A stretch of DNA of 39,616 nt from Fidelibacterota bacterium. Lineage in GTDB: Bacteria > Fidelibacterota > Marinisomatia > Marinisomatales > JAADGP01. Location of the stretch: positions 1 through 39,616 of the forward strand of contig JALUTR010000211.1 of the NCBI GenBank assembly GCA_027021785.1. Direction: 5' to 3'. Shown in pieces: positions 25,201 to 33,800 of this stretch. A model generated the notes under the pieces. That model made no database searches. It saw nothing but the letters and a program-made list of their open reading frames with translations, and was not told the origin of the DNA. The position numbers were made by a program, and so were the translations under genes. How positions within the stretch are numbered: the stretch's first letter is position 1; the number at the start of each line of letters is the position of its first letter.

Positions 25201-25651
25201 CTTCTTTAATAAACCGTGCTTCAATCTTGATCCTGTTTTTTCCCAGTTCAATAATATCGTATCGACCAATTTTATTGAACTTGGGAGCTGTGCTGACGAT
25301 TAATTTATAGGCTGAACCGATCGTACCGAAAGACACATAAATAGTTCGTAATATTTTCCACAACCCCTTTTGGCTTGCATTGGTTCCCGCTTTAAAAGGA
25401 GCCCTGGGATCATTCGTATATTTCACCAGTTCCTCGAGAAGATGAACCATGTAGTCGTAACTTATCCAATTATCCTCATCTTCAAGATATTCCAGTTGCA
25501 TCCCTGTATTCAGAATGAAATTTTCAAGTTCGTTACCCCCATATTTTTCTTTAAAATACGAAAGCAGGGAACCAACTACGCGGCAGTTGAGCTCCATTTT
25601 CATCTTATCCGGGGAGATTACAGACATTTCCCATTTATCAGATCGCCGCAT
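22247..25651 (-). CDS. Membrane-anchored PAS/GAF sensor histidine kinase with N-terminal V4R-like domain
   Basis: 1134 aa. Residues 1-200 are a soluble input domain ending CLNMQGHLCSVP...CAADGAESCIYEL, resembling V4R/heme-NO-associated sensory domains; this assignment is tentative. Two membrane segments follow (about 205-250, FGIVGIVCGFFVLLIIHLVF and a second). Then come a coiled coil, PAS (about 300), a GAF-like region (about 425-590), PAS (about 600-720), GAF (about 735-890), HisKA with SSHDLQEPLRMVGSY, and HATPase with LFQNLIGNAIKFR, DNGIGI and GTGIGLAVCKKI. Its kinase core is nearly the same as that of the 1387-aa kinase in this window. Start uncertain: ATG 25651 or the ninth codon (Met). 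It follows the GNAT gene by 94 bp and precedes the Rcp1-type regulator. Confidence 0.9.
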   Translation of the reverse strand: MRRSDKWEMSVISPDKMKMELNCRVVGSLLSYFKEKYGGNELENFILNTGMQLEYLEDEDNWISYDYMVHLLEELVKYTNDPRAPFKAGTNASQKGLWKILRTIYVSFGTIGSAYKLIVSTAPKFNKIGRYDIIELGKNRIKIEARFIKEGYKQNRNNCLNMQGHLCSVPTLWGLPLADIKEIQCAADGAESCIYELVWGNKPGRSFGIVGIVCGFFVLLIIHLVFLNVSIPLAIKVMIGIAIPLLGYFIGRSIDYKNLFGKNSSILFEQERNKALMESMEKIENLYASLHQKVEELKESEEQYRTTFESTGTAIAIIEEDMTVSMANTEFEKLVGHPTSGSGGMLKWTDFANREDLEMMKEYYQLQRKLPEHSPFKYETKLRNLEGKLKDVLIFLTMLPRTEKCVVSFIDITTQKRTSDILSSISAVATKVQTLLSPDEIYLTMTEELEKLGLQNIVLRFSEDQKIAWIEHFSFSQKLLQILESLTGIRKDSFIIEVDRVPQLKEMIEKEVPILALDDPIKSVGYFIPKIAKPAATRIISIINVDQSVYTPIILDNRIIGTIILLSRDSIKPFLPALPVFSAQISNALKNAEMFNRIRRSEENYRKLFNSTADAIIILDKEGKIVDVNPALVEIFGYKQPDLINQPLVRLMDSSKNTITDFENYISRIHREGSEKFEIWYRRKNGESFPAEMTLAMTVYNGEKAIITSLRDVSEKKRIEEEQRQHLVRTEALLELSKLDISNLNLLLKKVTEVDGRTLNVERVSIWLFNEDRTEFICQDLFRVDLGKHERGAKLDVKQYPGYFRALMESRIMAVYDVHTDSRTKELSEVYFKEFGINSVMDVPVWLHGEVVGIVCHGHVGTFRQWTLEEQDFAAAVASTVSLALEAVERRRAEETLRKTVEELAKSNRELEQFAYVSSHDLQEPLRMVGSYTQLLARRYKGKLDSEADEFIRYAVEGVKRMQILINDLLTFSRIGTRGKPFEATDCNVVLKKTLQDLKVSIEENNAEVIYDSLPTVYADEIQLGQLFQNLIGNAIKFRSKENPKIHISAKLENEQWVVSVKDNGIGIESQYKDRIFVIFQRLHTRNEYPGTGIGLAVCKKIVERHGGKIWLESEVGKGTTFYFTLPPLDKKNL

Positions 25652-25745
25652 TTATTTTACTGTCACCAGTCCTTCCCTTATTATTTCGGTTGAATTTTGT
25701 TTCGATAATTCCCGGCCCCGCCGATTATACGTTCTTCAAACATTT

Positions 25746-26900
25746 CTACCGGCCCATCCGCTTTCTTGCTTCTTCATTAAAATGATGTATCTTTTCCGCT
25801 ATCTCTATTTTCGGCGTCATGAGTTTAAATGCCTTGGCAAACACGGGGCTCAATATACGATTCCGATGTTTCATATACATGTACAAGGGCACGAGATGGG
25901 CGCCAAGGTCCAGTTTGTTATGATAAGTTGTGATCCCATATTCAACATTATCCAATTTTTCGTCGATACCTAATTTTACCGCCTGATAATATATATTAAA
26001 GTATATTTTATATTTCTCATTCAACTCATAATCTATACCCAAATACAACGGCCTCAGCGTTTTATCATCGATCAGAAATAACCCGAAACCGATAACGGCA
26101 TCGTCTTTTTTAATCAGCACTGCTTTGGAACGATTCCCCAGGCAGATATCCATATTCCGAAAATATTCCACGGTGAGAATTTCCCGACGATATTCCGTTG
26201 CTTTGTCGTAAACATTTTGCCATAGTCTGACAAAATCCTCGGCATATTCGGCAAATTCCCCGGTTACCTGGACCGATATCTCTTCACAGGAAAGCATGTC
26301 AATTCTTTTAGTGAACTCCCTTCTATACAAGGCTTTAAAACTTTTTAAATAATCCTCAAACGATTCCCAATAAATTGGTAACATCGTGTCGGGTAGATTC
26401 TCAACCTTGCTATATCCCGCGTCCTCAAGACAACCGAACAGTTTCAGCTCTTCATCAACAAAATCTCTCAATAATATTAATCCACATTGTTGAGTTTCGG
26501 CGATTTCTTCCATTTTCGCGGCAAATTTTATTATGACTTCCTTTCGGTCGATGTCGTCACGAAATGAATACGTGTTACCAAGAGCCACCGGCGTGCCGCA
26601 TTCGAAAAGTTTAAGAATCAGAAAACCGGGGAAAACGTTCCGTATTGAATCTATAATTTTTTTGGAAATACCCTGTGCGAAGATCGCCAGATCGAAACCT
26701 ATTGAATATGTGCATGTGTGGGCAACGATTTCATTATTCAAATAGGCCACCAGATAAAAATAATCGCAATCATTTATATTTGAACGCTCAATAGCCTTCA
26801 GGTACTGATGACTACAAATAATCTGATCTTCCCCGACAATTGCATTCCAATCTTTCTCCTCCACATCCGTAACACTTTTGAAAACCTTTATTTCCATCAT
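25746..26900 (-). CDS. GNAT-fold acyltransferase (DUF482/GNAT_6-like)
   Basis: 384 aa, soluble. The N-terminal part (DWNAIVGEDQIICSHQYLKAIE, then YLVAYLNNEIVAHTCTY) resembles DUF482/COG3146-type proteins. The C-terminal half has a GNAT core (SKAVLIKKDDAVIGFGLFLI, then YGITTYHNKLDLGAHLVPLY). Such proteins transfer acyl or aminoacyl groups to amines; bacterial ceramide synthase (bCerS) is described as belonging to a related group. It lies 53 bp after the oxoamine synthase gene with GGAGATATAGAG before the ATG, so the two are probably one unit. N-acylation of the synthase product is a reasonable inference, not shown. Confidence 0.75.
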   Translation of the reverse strand: MMEIKVFKSVTDVEEKDWNAIVGEDQIICSHQYLKAIERSNINDCDYFYLVAYLNNEIVAHTCTYSIGFDLAIFAQGISKKIIDSIRNVFPGFLILKLFECGTPVALGNTYSFRDDIDRKEVIIKFAAKMEEIAETQQCGLILLRDFVDEELKLFGCLEDAGYSKVENLPDTMLPIYWESFEDYLKSFKALYRREFTKRIDMLSCEEISVQVTGEFAEYAEDFVRLWQNVYDKATEYRREILTVEYFRNMDICLGNRSKAVLIKKDDAVIGFGLFLIDDKTLRPLYLGIDYELNEKYKIYFNIYYQAVKLGIDEKLDNVEYGITTYHNKLDLGAHLVPLYMYMKHRNRILSPVFAKAFKLMTPKIEIAEKIHHFNEEARKRMGR

Positions 26901-26953
26901 CTCTATATCTCCGTTAAATACTCCAATAATATCTTTCTCTCGTTATCGGTTGG

Positions 26954-28210
26954 TTAAATGATTCCGAATTCCTTCCCGACCTGTTCCATGATGGTGAGCG
27001 CATCGTCCATATCCTGTTTCCGATGAGTCGCCATCAAACACACACGAAACCTCGCTTTATTTTTCGGAACTGCCGGGTATGGAATCGGGCTTATATATAA
27101 ACCCAGTTCGTTAAATCTTTTACCCATCTTCCTCAGTGTCAATTCCTTACCGATAAACACCGGTAGAATCGGGGTATAAACATCCGGTAGATTATACCCC
27201 ATTCCCCTGAGATGACTGTGCATATATACGGCGTTTTTTTTGAGCTTTATGATCATTTGCGGTTCCTCTTCGATCACATCGAGCGCAGCCAGGGCGCTTG
27301 CCTCAACGGAGGGAGGAAGATTGGATGAAAAGAAATATGAATGCGCAAAGTGCCTGAGGTGGTTTACCACGTCCCTGGACGACGCGACAAATCCGCCCAC
27401 ACCGGCTAACGCTTTGCTTAGTGTTCCCATGATAATATCAACTTCTCCGATCATATCGAAATAATCGCACGTTCCCCGACCATTGTTCCCTATCACACCA
27501 ATGGCATGGGCCTCATCAATCATTACCCGCGCGTTGTATTTTCGTGCAAGTTCCATAATCTCCGGCAACGGACATATATCGCCATCCATACTGAAAACAC
27601 CGTCAGTGACGATCAATTTCCCGGCATATTTATCGCAACTTCTCCTCAGTATATTTTCAAGATGGCTCATATCACGGTGTCTGTAAACCCTATAGTCACC
27701 TTCCGATAAACGACACCCGTCAACAATGCTGGTATGATTGAGCATATCGCTGATTATCAAATCACCTTTTCCGGCCAAAGCGGAAAGGGTGCCCACATTT
27801 GTTGAATATCCATTTGGAAAGACAACGGCATCCTCACAACCAAGAAACATCGCGAGTCTCTTTTCCAGTCTCCTGTGAATTTCCGTCGTGCCGCTTAATA
27901 AAGCGGCTCCCCCACTACCAGTGCCAAACTCCTCGCAAGCCCTTATTGCCGCGGCAACAACCTTCGGGTGCGTAGTCAAACCAAGATAATTATTGGACCC
28001 CATCATGATTACTTCCCGCGGTTTACCCGATTTTTCTTCAACAATATTCACACGGTTTTCACAGGGAGTGGCAAGAACCTTTTGGTATATGTAATAGCCT
28101 TTCCTTTTATAATCATCAATATATTCCAGACTTGGTCCGGTCTTCGCGAAAATATCCTTGTCTGATAATTCTCCGAAATCAGCGAGTGTATAATTATCCG
28201 AATTGATCAT
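26954..28210 (-). CDS. PLP-dependent alpha-oxoamine synthase (BioF/KBL/SPT/CqsA family)
   Basis: 418 aa. These enzymes condense an amino acid with an acyl-thioester, with loss of CO2. Active-site residues are in place: His159 (DMLNHTSIVDG), Asp232 and His235 (MIDEAHAIG) and the PLP Lys266 (GTLSKALAGVGGF). The usual GSR after the Gly-rich loop is GGAALLSG here. A 45-residue N-terminal extension (LEYIDDYKRKGYYIYQKVL) is typical of serine palmitoyltransferase-like members rather than short BioF. No other biotin or threonine-degradation gene is near. It has a perfect ribosome site (AAGGAG, 7 nt before ATG). Exact substrate cannot be decided: sphingoid base, alpha-aminoketone signal and KAPA all remain possible. 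Confidence 0.88.
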   Translation of the reverse strand: MINSDNYTLADFGELSDKDIFAKTGPSLEYIDDYKRKGYYIYQKVLATPCENRVNIVEEKSGKPREVIMMGSNNYLGLTTHPKVVAAAIRACEEFGTGSGGAALLSGTTEIHRRLEKRLAMFLGCEDAVVFPNGYSTNVGTLSALAGKGDLIISDMLNHTSIVDGCRLSEGDYRVYRHRDMSHLENILRRSCDKYAGKLIVTDGVFSMDGDICPLPEIMELARKYNARVMIDEAHAIGVIGNNGRGTCDYFDMIGEVDIIMGTLSKALAGVGGFVASSRDVVNHLRHFAHSYFFSSNLPPSVEASALAALDVIEEEPQMIIKLKKNAVYMHSHLRGMGYNLPDVYTPILPVFIGKELTLRKMGKRFNELGLYISPIPYPAVPKNKARFRVCLMATHRKQDMDDALTIMEQVGKEFGII

Positions 28211-28431
28211 AAGTACTCTCCTTGCGTTTATTTATCTCCAATTGATTTTCTTGTTATGCGGCACCTTCCGCCGCAACACCGGGTGTATATGTTTGTATTA
28301 ATTTTTCATACATAATTTCGATCACTAAAATCACTTCAGCCATTTGCGGTAATTTCACATTTAACAAACAGAATTTCCGTTTAGTGCGGCCGTCCGGTAC
28401 TATCCGTGTTTCTGGTGAACGGGGCTTATTT

Positions 28432-29529
28432 TCAGCTTCCTTTCTCTAATATCTTGATCGTCGCCAATGCCACGTCCACATCATACAGTTTTTTCAGGTT
28501 TTTCCTTAAATGGTTTATCATAAATGTATGTCCGTACACGGTTTCCCTTTCGACTTCCTTAGCCCTGGAAAACAATATCCTGTATGTATCATCAGCAACA
28601 CTGATAATCCTGGAAGGGAGAGGAATATTGGTCCCGCAGACACCACGGGGGCCGGATCCGTCAAAATGTTCCAATTGGTATCCGATAATCTTTGCGATCA
28701 AACCAAACCCGGGCATTCTTTTAAGCACTTGTTCCCCCAGGATTGGGAAACGATAATATTGTTTTAATTCTTCGTGACTAAACATACCAAGCGGTTTTTC
28801 GGTATAGATATCCGGCAACAGGATCAACCCGATATTTTTCAGATAAGCGGCAATCCTGACGGCGTTCTTTTCCTGTTCCGGAAGATTCATCATTGTTGCT
28901 ATCTTGGTTGAAAATTCCGCGACCCATTGACCGTTCTGAAAAAGTTTCTGATTTTTTATCTTGATCAATGATGCTAAAAACGAAAAAATCGTCTTAAAAT
29001 TTTCCTGCTTGAGAGCTATCCTCTTCTCGTTTTCAGCCAAAAGCATCTGTATTTCCGCTTCCCGCTCTTCCAATTGGGTATGCAGGATTTCCAAATCGGA
29101 TTTTGCGTCTTTATAAACATCACGCGAACCAATCAACTTTTGCGTTTTCTCTCTTTCCCTGAAATAGTCAACCGCATCCATCACAATCGACACAAATTCC
29201 TCGGGATCACAAGGTTTAATCAGGAACCGGAATACCTGCCCCACATTAATCGCCTTGAGCATCATGTCCTGTTCCGCATAACCGGTCAGAATCAACCTTA
29301 TCGTGTCGGGAGAAACCTCCTTTGCCTGTTCGACCAACTGAAGTCCGGTCATACGGGGCATTTTATGATCAGTTACCAAAACCGTTATGGGTTGCGACTT
29401 TAAAATGTCAATCGCTTTTTGGGGATCGGTATTTGTAATGACTTCTACCGGATAAGCCTCAAAAAGTCCGCCGTACTCTTCTAATATATCCTCCTCGTCA
29501 TCGACAATCAGAATCTTATGCTGGTCCAT
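28432..29529 (-). CDS. Response regulator with degenerate HD-GYP domain
   Basis: 365 aa. The receiver (1-120) has Asp54 (LVTDHKMPRMTG) and Lys in LIKPCD. A coiled coil covers 140-185. An HD-GYP-like domain follows (about 190-360), recognised from IGLILLPDIYTEKPLGMFSHEE, HFDGSGPRGVCGTNIPLPSRIISVADD and the spacing of helices. The catalytic residues are lost: HDIGK is KNIGL, HHE is QLEH, and GYP is GSGPRG. It is therefore unlikely to hydrolyse cyclic-di-GMP and may sense or scaffold instead. Strong ribosome site AAGGAGGATGTAA. It follows the REC-kinase gene by 94 bp. Confidence 0.88.
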   Translation of the reverse strand: MDQHKILIVDDEEDILEEYGGLFEAYPVEVITNTDPQKAIDILKSQPITVLVTDHKMPRMTGLQLVEQAKEVSPDTIRLILTGYAEQDMMLKAINVGQVFRFLIKPCDPEEFVSIVMDAVDYFREREKTQKLIGSRDVYKDAKSDLEILHTQLEEREAEIQMLLAENEKRIALKQENFKTIFSFLASLIKIKNQKLFQNGQWVAEFSTKIATMMNLPEQEKNAVRIAAYLKNIGLILLPDIYTEKPLGMFSHEELKQYYRFPILGEQVLKRMPGFGLIAKIIGYQLEHFDGSGPRGVCGTNIPLPSRIISVADDTYRILFSRAKEVERETVYGHTFMINHLRKNLKKLYDVDVALATIKILEKGS

Positions 29530-29623
29530 TTACATCCTCCTTAGCTTTTTATAATCCCATTCTGTTCCCTGACTACGGGTAACTTTGAGACAGTAATTCT
29601 TTAATCCTCCGCAATAACACGCG

Positions 29624-30802
29624 TCATCCGACAACCAGTTTTTCCATGTTTGACATTTTGGAGGGATATTTGGGAAACATCAGTTCAAATATTGTTCCCA
29701 CTTCATCCTCAACGGTAAAGGAAACATTCCCATCGTGTCTCACCATTATCTGTTTCACCACGTGCAATCCCATACCGGTACCTTTTACCGCCGATTTGGT
29801 GGAGATAAACGGATCGAATACCCGGTTACGAATTTCCGTGGGAATCCCCCCTGCCCAGTCCTTGACATATATACAGTGTGCATCATCATTCGTTGATGTA
29901 TAAACAAAAATTTTTCTTTCCGTTTCCGCTTCCGGCTCCTGTTCTTTTTCCAGATATGCGTCCCGCGCATTAATGAATAAATTCATAACGACCTGGGCAA
30001 TTGAGCTCCGGTTACAATAAATGGCAAAATCCGCGGGGATATCCAGTTCGACCTCGATTCCCTGCTTCGATAACTGTTTTCCAATCATACTCATCACCGT
30101 ATTCAGAATATCCGACAACGAACATCTATCAAAAATTTCGTCCGCTTTCACATAACCCAACAGGTTTGTGATAATCGAAGACATATAGTTCGTTAACTGG
30201 TCCATTTTCTCCAACTTTTCGAGCAGTGTTTCCGCTGTTAAAGAATTATTATTTTGCATTTGCCTTAAATTGCTTATGCTGAATTTGAATGTCTGGAGAG
30301 GTTGGTTCAATTCATGGGCAATGCCGGCCGCCAATGTTCCGATGGTACTCAATCGTTCGGACTCCGAAGCTTTGGTCAAAGCATCCTTATGATCCAATTC
30401 CGTTCTTTTCCGTTCGATGGCATAGCGTATGGCACGAATTAACAAATGACTATCCACCTGCCCTTTTACAAGATAGTCCTGAGCACCGGCCTGGACGGCT
30501 TTGACCGCTATTTCCTCGTTATTTAGACCTGTCAGAACGACAATCGGAAGATCCGGCACATGTTCATGCGTCTTGTTAACAGTCTCCAATCCGTTGGCGT
30601 CGGGCAATGATAAGTCCAATAGAATCAGATCATAGTCGTCCTTATCAGTCAGCTTCAAAGCATCTTCCAGATAATCGGTGTGTGTCAAATCAATATTCGA
30701 AGAACCGGCGTCCTTCAAAAACTCCCGAAATAAACGCGCATCACCGGGATTATCCTCAACCAACAATATTTTTATCACATCATTTCTGGTAGCTTTCATC
30801 AT
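29624..30802 (-). CDS. REC-histidine kinase hybrid
   Basis: 392 aa from the ATG at 30802, or 391 aa from the ATG at 30799. The longer ORF-track start would run into the upstream kinase. The start overlaps the upstream stop (ATGATG/TGA) with GGGGG just before, so it is translationally coupled. The N-terminal receiver (10-130) is Rcp1-like (LLVEDNPGDARLF, Asp63 in LLDLSLPDANG). HisKA has GIAHELNQPLQTF. HATPase has MNLFINARDAYLE and KGTGMGLHVVKQI. The REC-first order means the kinase is probably switched by phosphate from the neighbouring 1387-aa kinase, giving a relay to the downstream HD-GYP-like regulator. Confidence 0.92.
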   Translation of the reverse strand: MMKATRNDVIKILLVEDNPGDARLFREFLKDAGSSNIDLTHTDYLEDALKLTDKDDYDLILLDLSLPDANGLETVNKTHEHVPDLPIVVLTGLNNEEIAVKAVQAGAQDYLVKGQVDSHLLIRAIRYAIERKRTELDHKDALTKASESERLSTIGTLAAGIAHELNQPLQTFKFSISNLRQMQNNNSLTAETLLEKLEKMDQLTNYMSSIITNLLGYVKADEIFDRCSLSDILNTVMSMIGKQLSKQGIEVELDIPADFAIYCNRSSIAQVVMNLFINARDAYLEKEQEPEAETERKIFVYTSTNDDAHCIYVKDWAGGIPTEIRNRVFDPFISTKSAVKGTGMGLHVVKQIMVRHDGNVSFTVEDEVGTIFELMFPKYPSKMSNMEKLVVG

Positions 30803-33800
30803 ACCCCCTGTGTTTTCGGAATAGAGAAATAAAATGTCGTACCGATTCCTAACTCCGATTCGAACCAAATTTTTCCTCCGTGGCGTTCCACAATTTTCTT
30901 GCAAACGGCTAATCCGATCCCGGTACCGGGATATTCATTAAGGGTATGGAGGCGTTGGAAAATCACAAAAATACGATCCTTATATCTGGGTTCTATTCCG
31001 ATTCCATTATCTTTCACCGAAAACACCCATTGCCCTTTCTTTTCTCCGGCCCCGATATGGACCCGGGGCGGTTTGTTATTTCTGAATTTAATCGCGTTGG
31101 AAATCAGATTCTGAAATAACTGCCCTATTTGTACGCCGTCAGCCAATATGGTCGGTAATGTATCGTAGGTCACAACAGCATTACTTTCCTCAATCGCTAA
31201 TTTCAAATCCTGGAGTTTGGCCTCAAGTATTTCCGCACTGTTGATCTGGGTGAATGGTTTTCCCCGGGTCCCAACCCGTGAGTAAATCAACAAATCATTG
31301 ATCAAAGTCTGCATCCGTTTAACCCCATCCAGGATATAATCGATGAATTCATTCGCGTCTTCATCCAGATGATTTTTATAGCGACGGGCTAAAAGTTGTG
31401 TATAACTTCCCACCATGCGCAGCGGCTCCTGCAAATCGTGGGATGCGACATAGGCAAATTGTTCCAACTCGGCGTTGGAACGTGCCAAATCCTCGGCAGT
31501 CCGTTTCAACTTTTGTTCCGCTTCTTTCCGATCGGTAATGTCGGTATGGGACCCGGCCAGCTTCAAAGGGTTGCCCTGCTCATCTTTCATTACGAAACCA
31601 CGACACTCAATCCAAATGTAATTATTCGACTTGGATCGCAAACGGTATTCCAGGGAAAAAGAAGTGTCTTTCCCTGAAAGGTGTTTATCCCAGATCTTTA
31701 ATACGCGTTCCAGATCATCAGGATGGATCAGATCGCGCCAGGCTTCGAACGTATTTTTAATCTCATTTTTCCCATAACCCAACATCCTTTTCCACCGGTC
31801 GGAAAAATAGGTTTCCCCACTCTTGAAATCCCAGGTCCAGATACCATCTTTTGTACCCCGAACCGCCAACGAAAAACGCTCCTTGCTCTCGCGCAGGGCC
31901 TGTTCCGCCAATTTCTGTTTGGTAATATCGATTATTATACCACGTAATTTTCCTATTCTGTCATTCTTGTCTTTTACGAAATGCAATATATTACGGACCC
32001 AAACAACCCGTCCATCGGCGGCGACTGTTCGGTACACGTACTCATGATCCGTTCCGTTCCTTACGCTTCTTTCAAAATATCTGGTTGCCGTTTTACGGTC
32101 ATCGGGATGGAGTATCGCTTTCCAGAAGTCGGGTTTTGTTAACCATTCATTAATCGGATATCCCAATATTTCTTCCGCCTTTTGGCTCACAAATGTGAAC
32201 CGCCCACTCTCTATATCCGCTTCCCATACGATCGCGTCAATGCCTTGCACAAGATCCCGGTAACGCTTTTCACTTTCAACCAAAGCTGCTTCGATTTTCC
32301 TCCGTTCGGTTACATCCGATCCAAAAGTCATTACACCTACAACCGCTCCGTTTTCAATGATCGGTATTTCGGTTACCAATAATGTGATGACGTTGCCCCG
32401 CCGACTTGAAATTCCAAGCTCAAAAGTGTAAGTCTCATGTTGTTTAATAACATTGACAAAGCAATTCCTGGCTTTGGACTGGTCCTTTGAACTGATATAA
32501 TTGGTTATATTTTTCCCTAATAAATCATCGGTATCATATCCCATCATTTCACTTCCACGACGATTTATGAAAGTGATGTTCCCCTCCAAATCCGTTGTCC
32601 AAATCAGATCATGCGATGTTTCGACAATGGTACGATACTTTTCCGCACTTTTTTCAAGCTCTTCCCCGGCCCGCTTGTGTTGGATCGCATTGGTAAAGAT
32701 TTCGCCGATAATATTTATTAAACGAATTATCTCATCTGACCATGACCTTTCGACGCGCACCGAATCGAAACCCAAAAACCCGATCAATTTTCCGACATAA
32801 ACCATCGGCGCGACGACAAGCGACCGGATATTCTGATCATCAAGGATTGCCTTTTCCCTTCCCGCCTCGGGTGGGAGATCGGCGACACGCGGAATTACTA
32901 TTTCCTCGAAATTGTTCAGTTTTTCCATCCACCATGGAAACATTTCCACCGGTAATTCCTGTAAATTATCTATCTCCGGCCGAATTCCATCGGCACACCA
33001 CTCATGGGTATTGCTTATTCTTTTCCCATCATTGGATAATAAAAAAATGTAACTCCTGTCTATTCCGGTAAATTCACCGATGGATTCCAGCGCGGCATTA
33101 ATTCCATTTCCAATATCTTCCACGGGCAGGTTAATAAAATAGCTGGATATTCTCCCTATCAGTTGCTCGAGTTGCATCCTGTACTCCAGAGCATCGATTG
33201 CCCGTTTTCGTTCCGTGATGTCATACATGTGACAAACAATATAATCCGCAAGCCCCCCCGACATTTCCACCGGTCCCAGCATGATCTGATAAGTATCACT
33301 GCCATGCAGACTTCTTACTTCAAATTCATGGATCCCCCCCTCAACGAAACAGGCATTAATCTTTTCCTCGAACAATCCCCGATCTTCGGGATAAATATCA
33401 TCGAAAACACGCGATGTTATCAGAAATTCCAATTCCTCCTGTCCCACCGCCGGGTTCATATCCAGTATCCGACCTTCCTGATCCAGGAGAAAAATATAGC
33501 TTGGAGATGATTCGACAACGGTCCGATAACGTTCTTCGCTTACAAGCAATGCCTCCTGGACCCGTATACGGGCCAGGGCCCCACCACATTGATTCGCAAA
33601 TGTTTGTAACAATTCGAGGTCCTTTTTGTCATAACGATCAGGCACATAACTCTGAACGGAGAGTATACCTACCGCCTGATCCTTCCACAACACGGGCACA
33701 AACATCAGTGAGCGGGACAGTCTTTCCTTATCCCCGAACCGTAGATTTTTTCTTCCCTGCGATCTTTTTTTACGATTGATTAACAGGGGTTTGCCTTCCA

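Noticed and set aside
28261-28277. GCGGC-ACCTTCC-GCCGC hairpin as a terminator before the oxoamine synthase
   Set aside because: On the minus strand it is followed by ATAACAAGAAAATC with no T-run, and the synthase ATG is about 50 nt downstream; it may be a leader hairpin but is not a terminator.
28253-28431. Short minus-strand frame between the HD-GYP-like regulator and the oxoamine synthase (contains MAEVILVIEIMYEKLIQ)
   Set aside because: The translation looks protein-like, but no ATG, GTG or TTG in the frame has a ribosome site, and the longest ATG-initiated version is 29 codons. A frame-shifted extension of the upstream gene was considered, but that gene ends in a plausible place.
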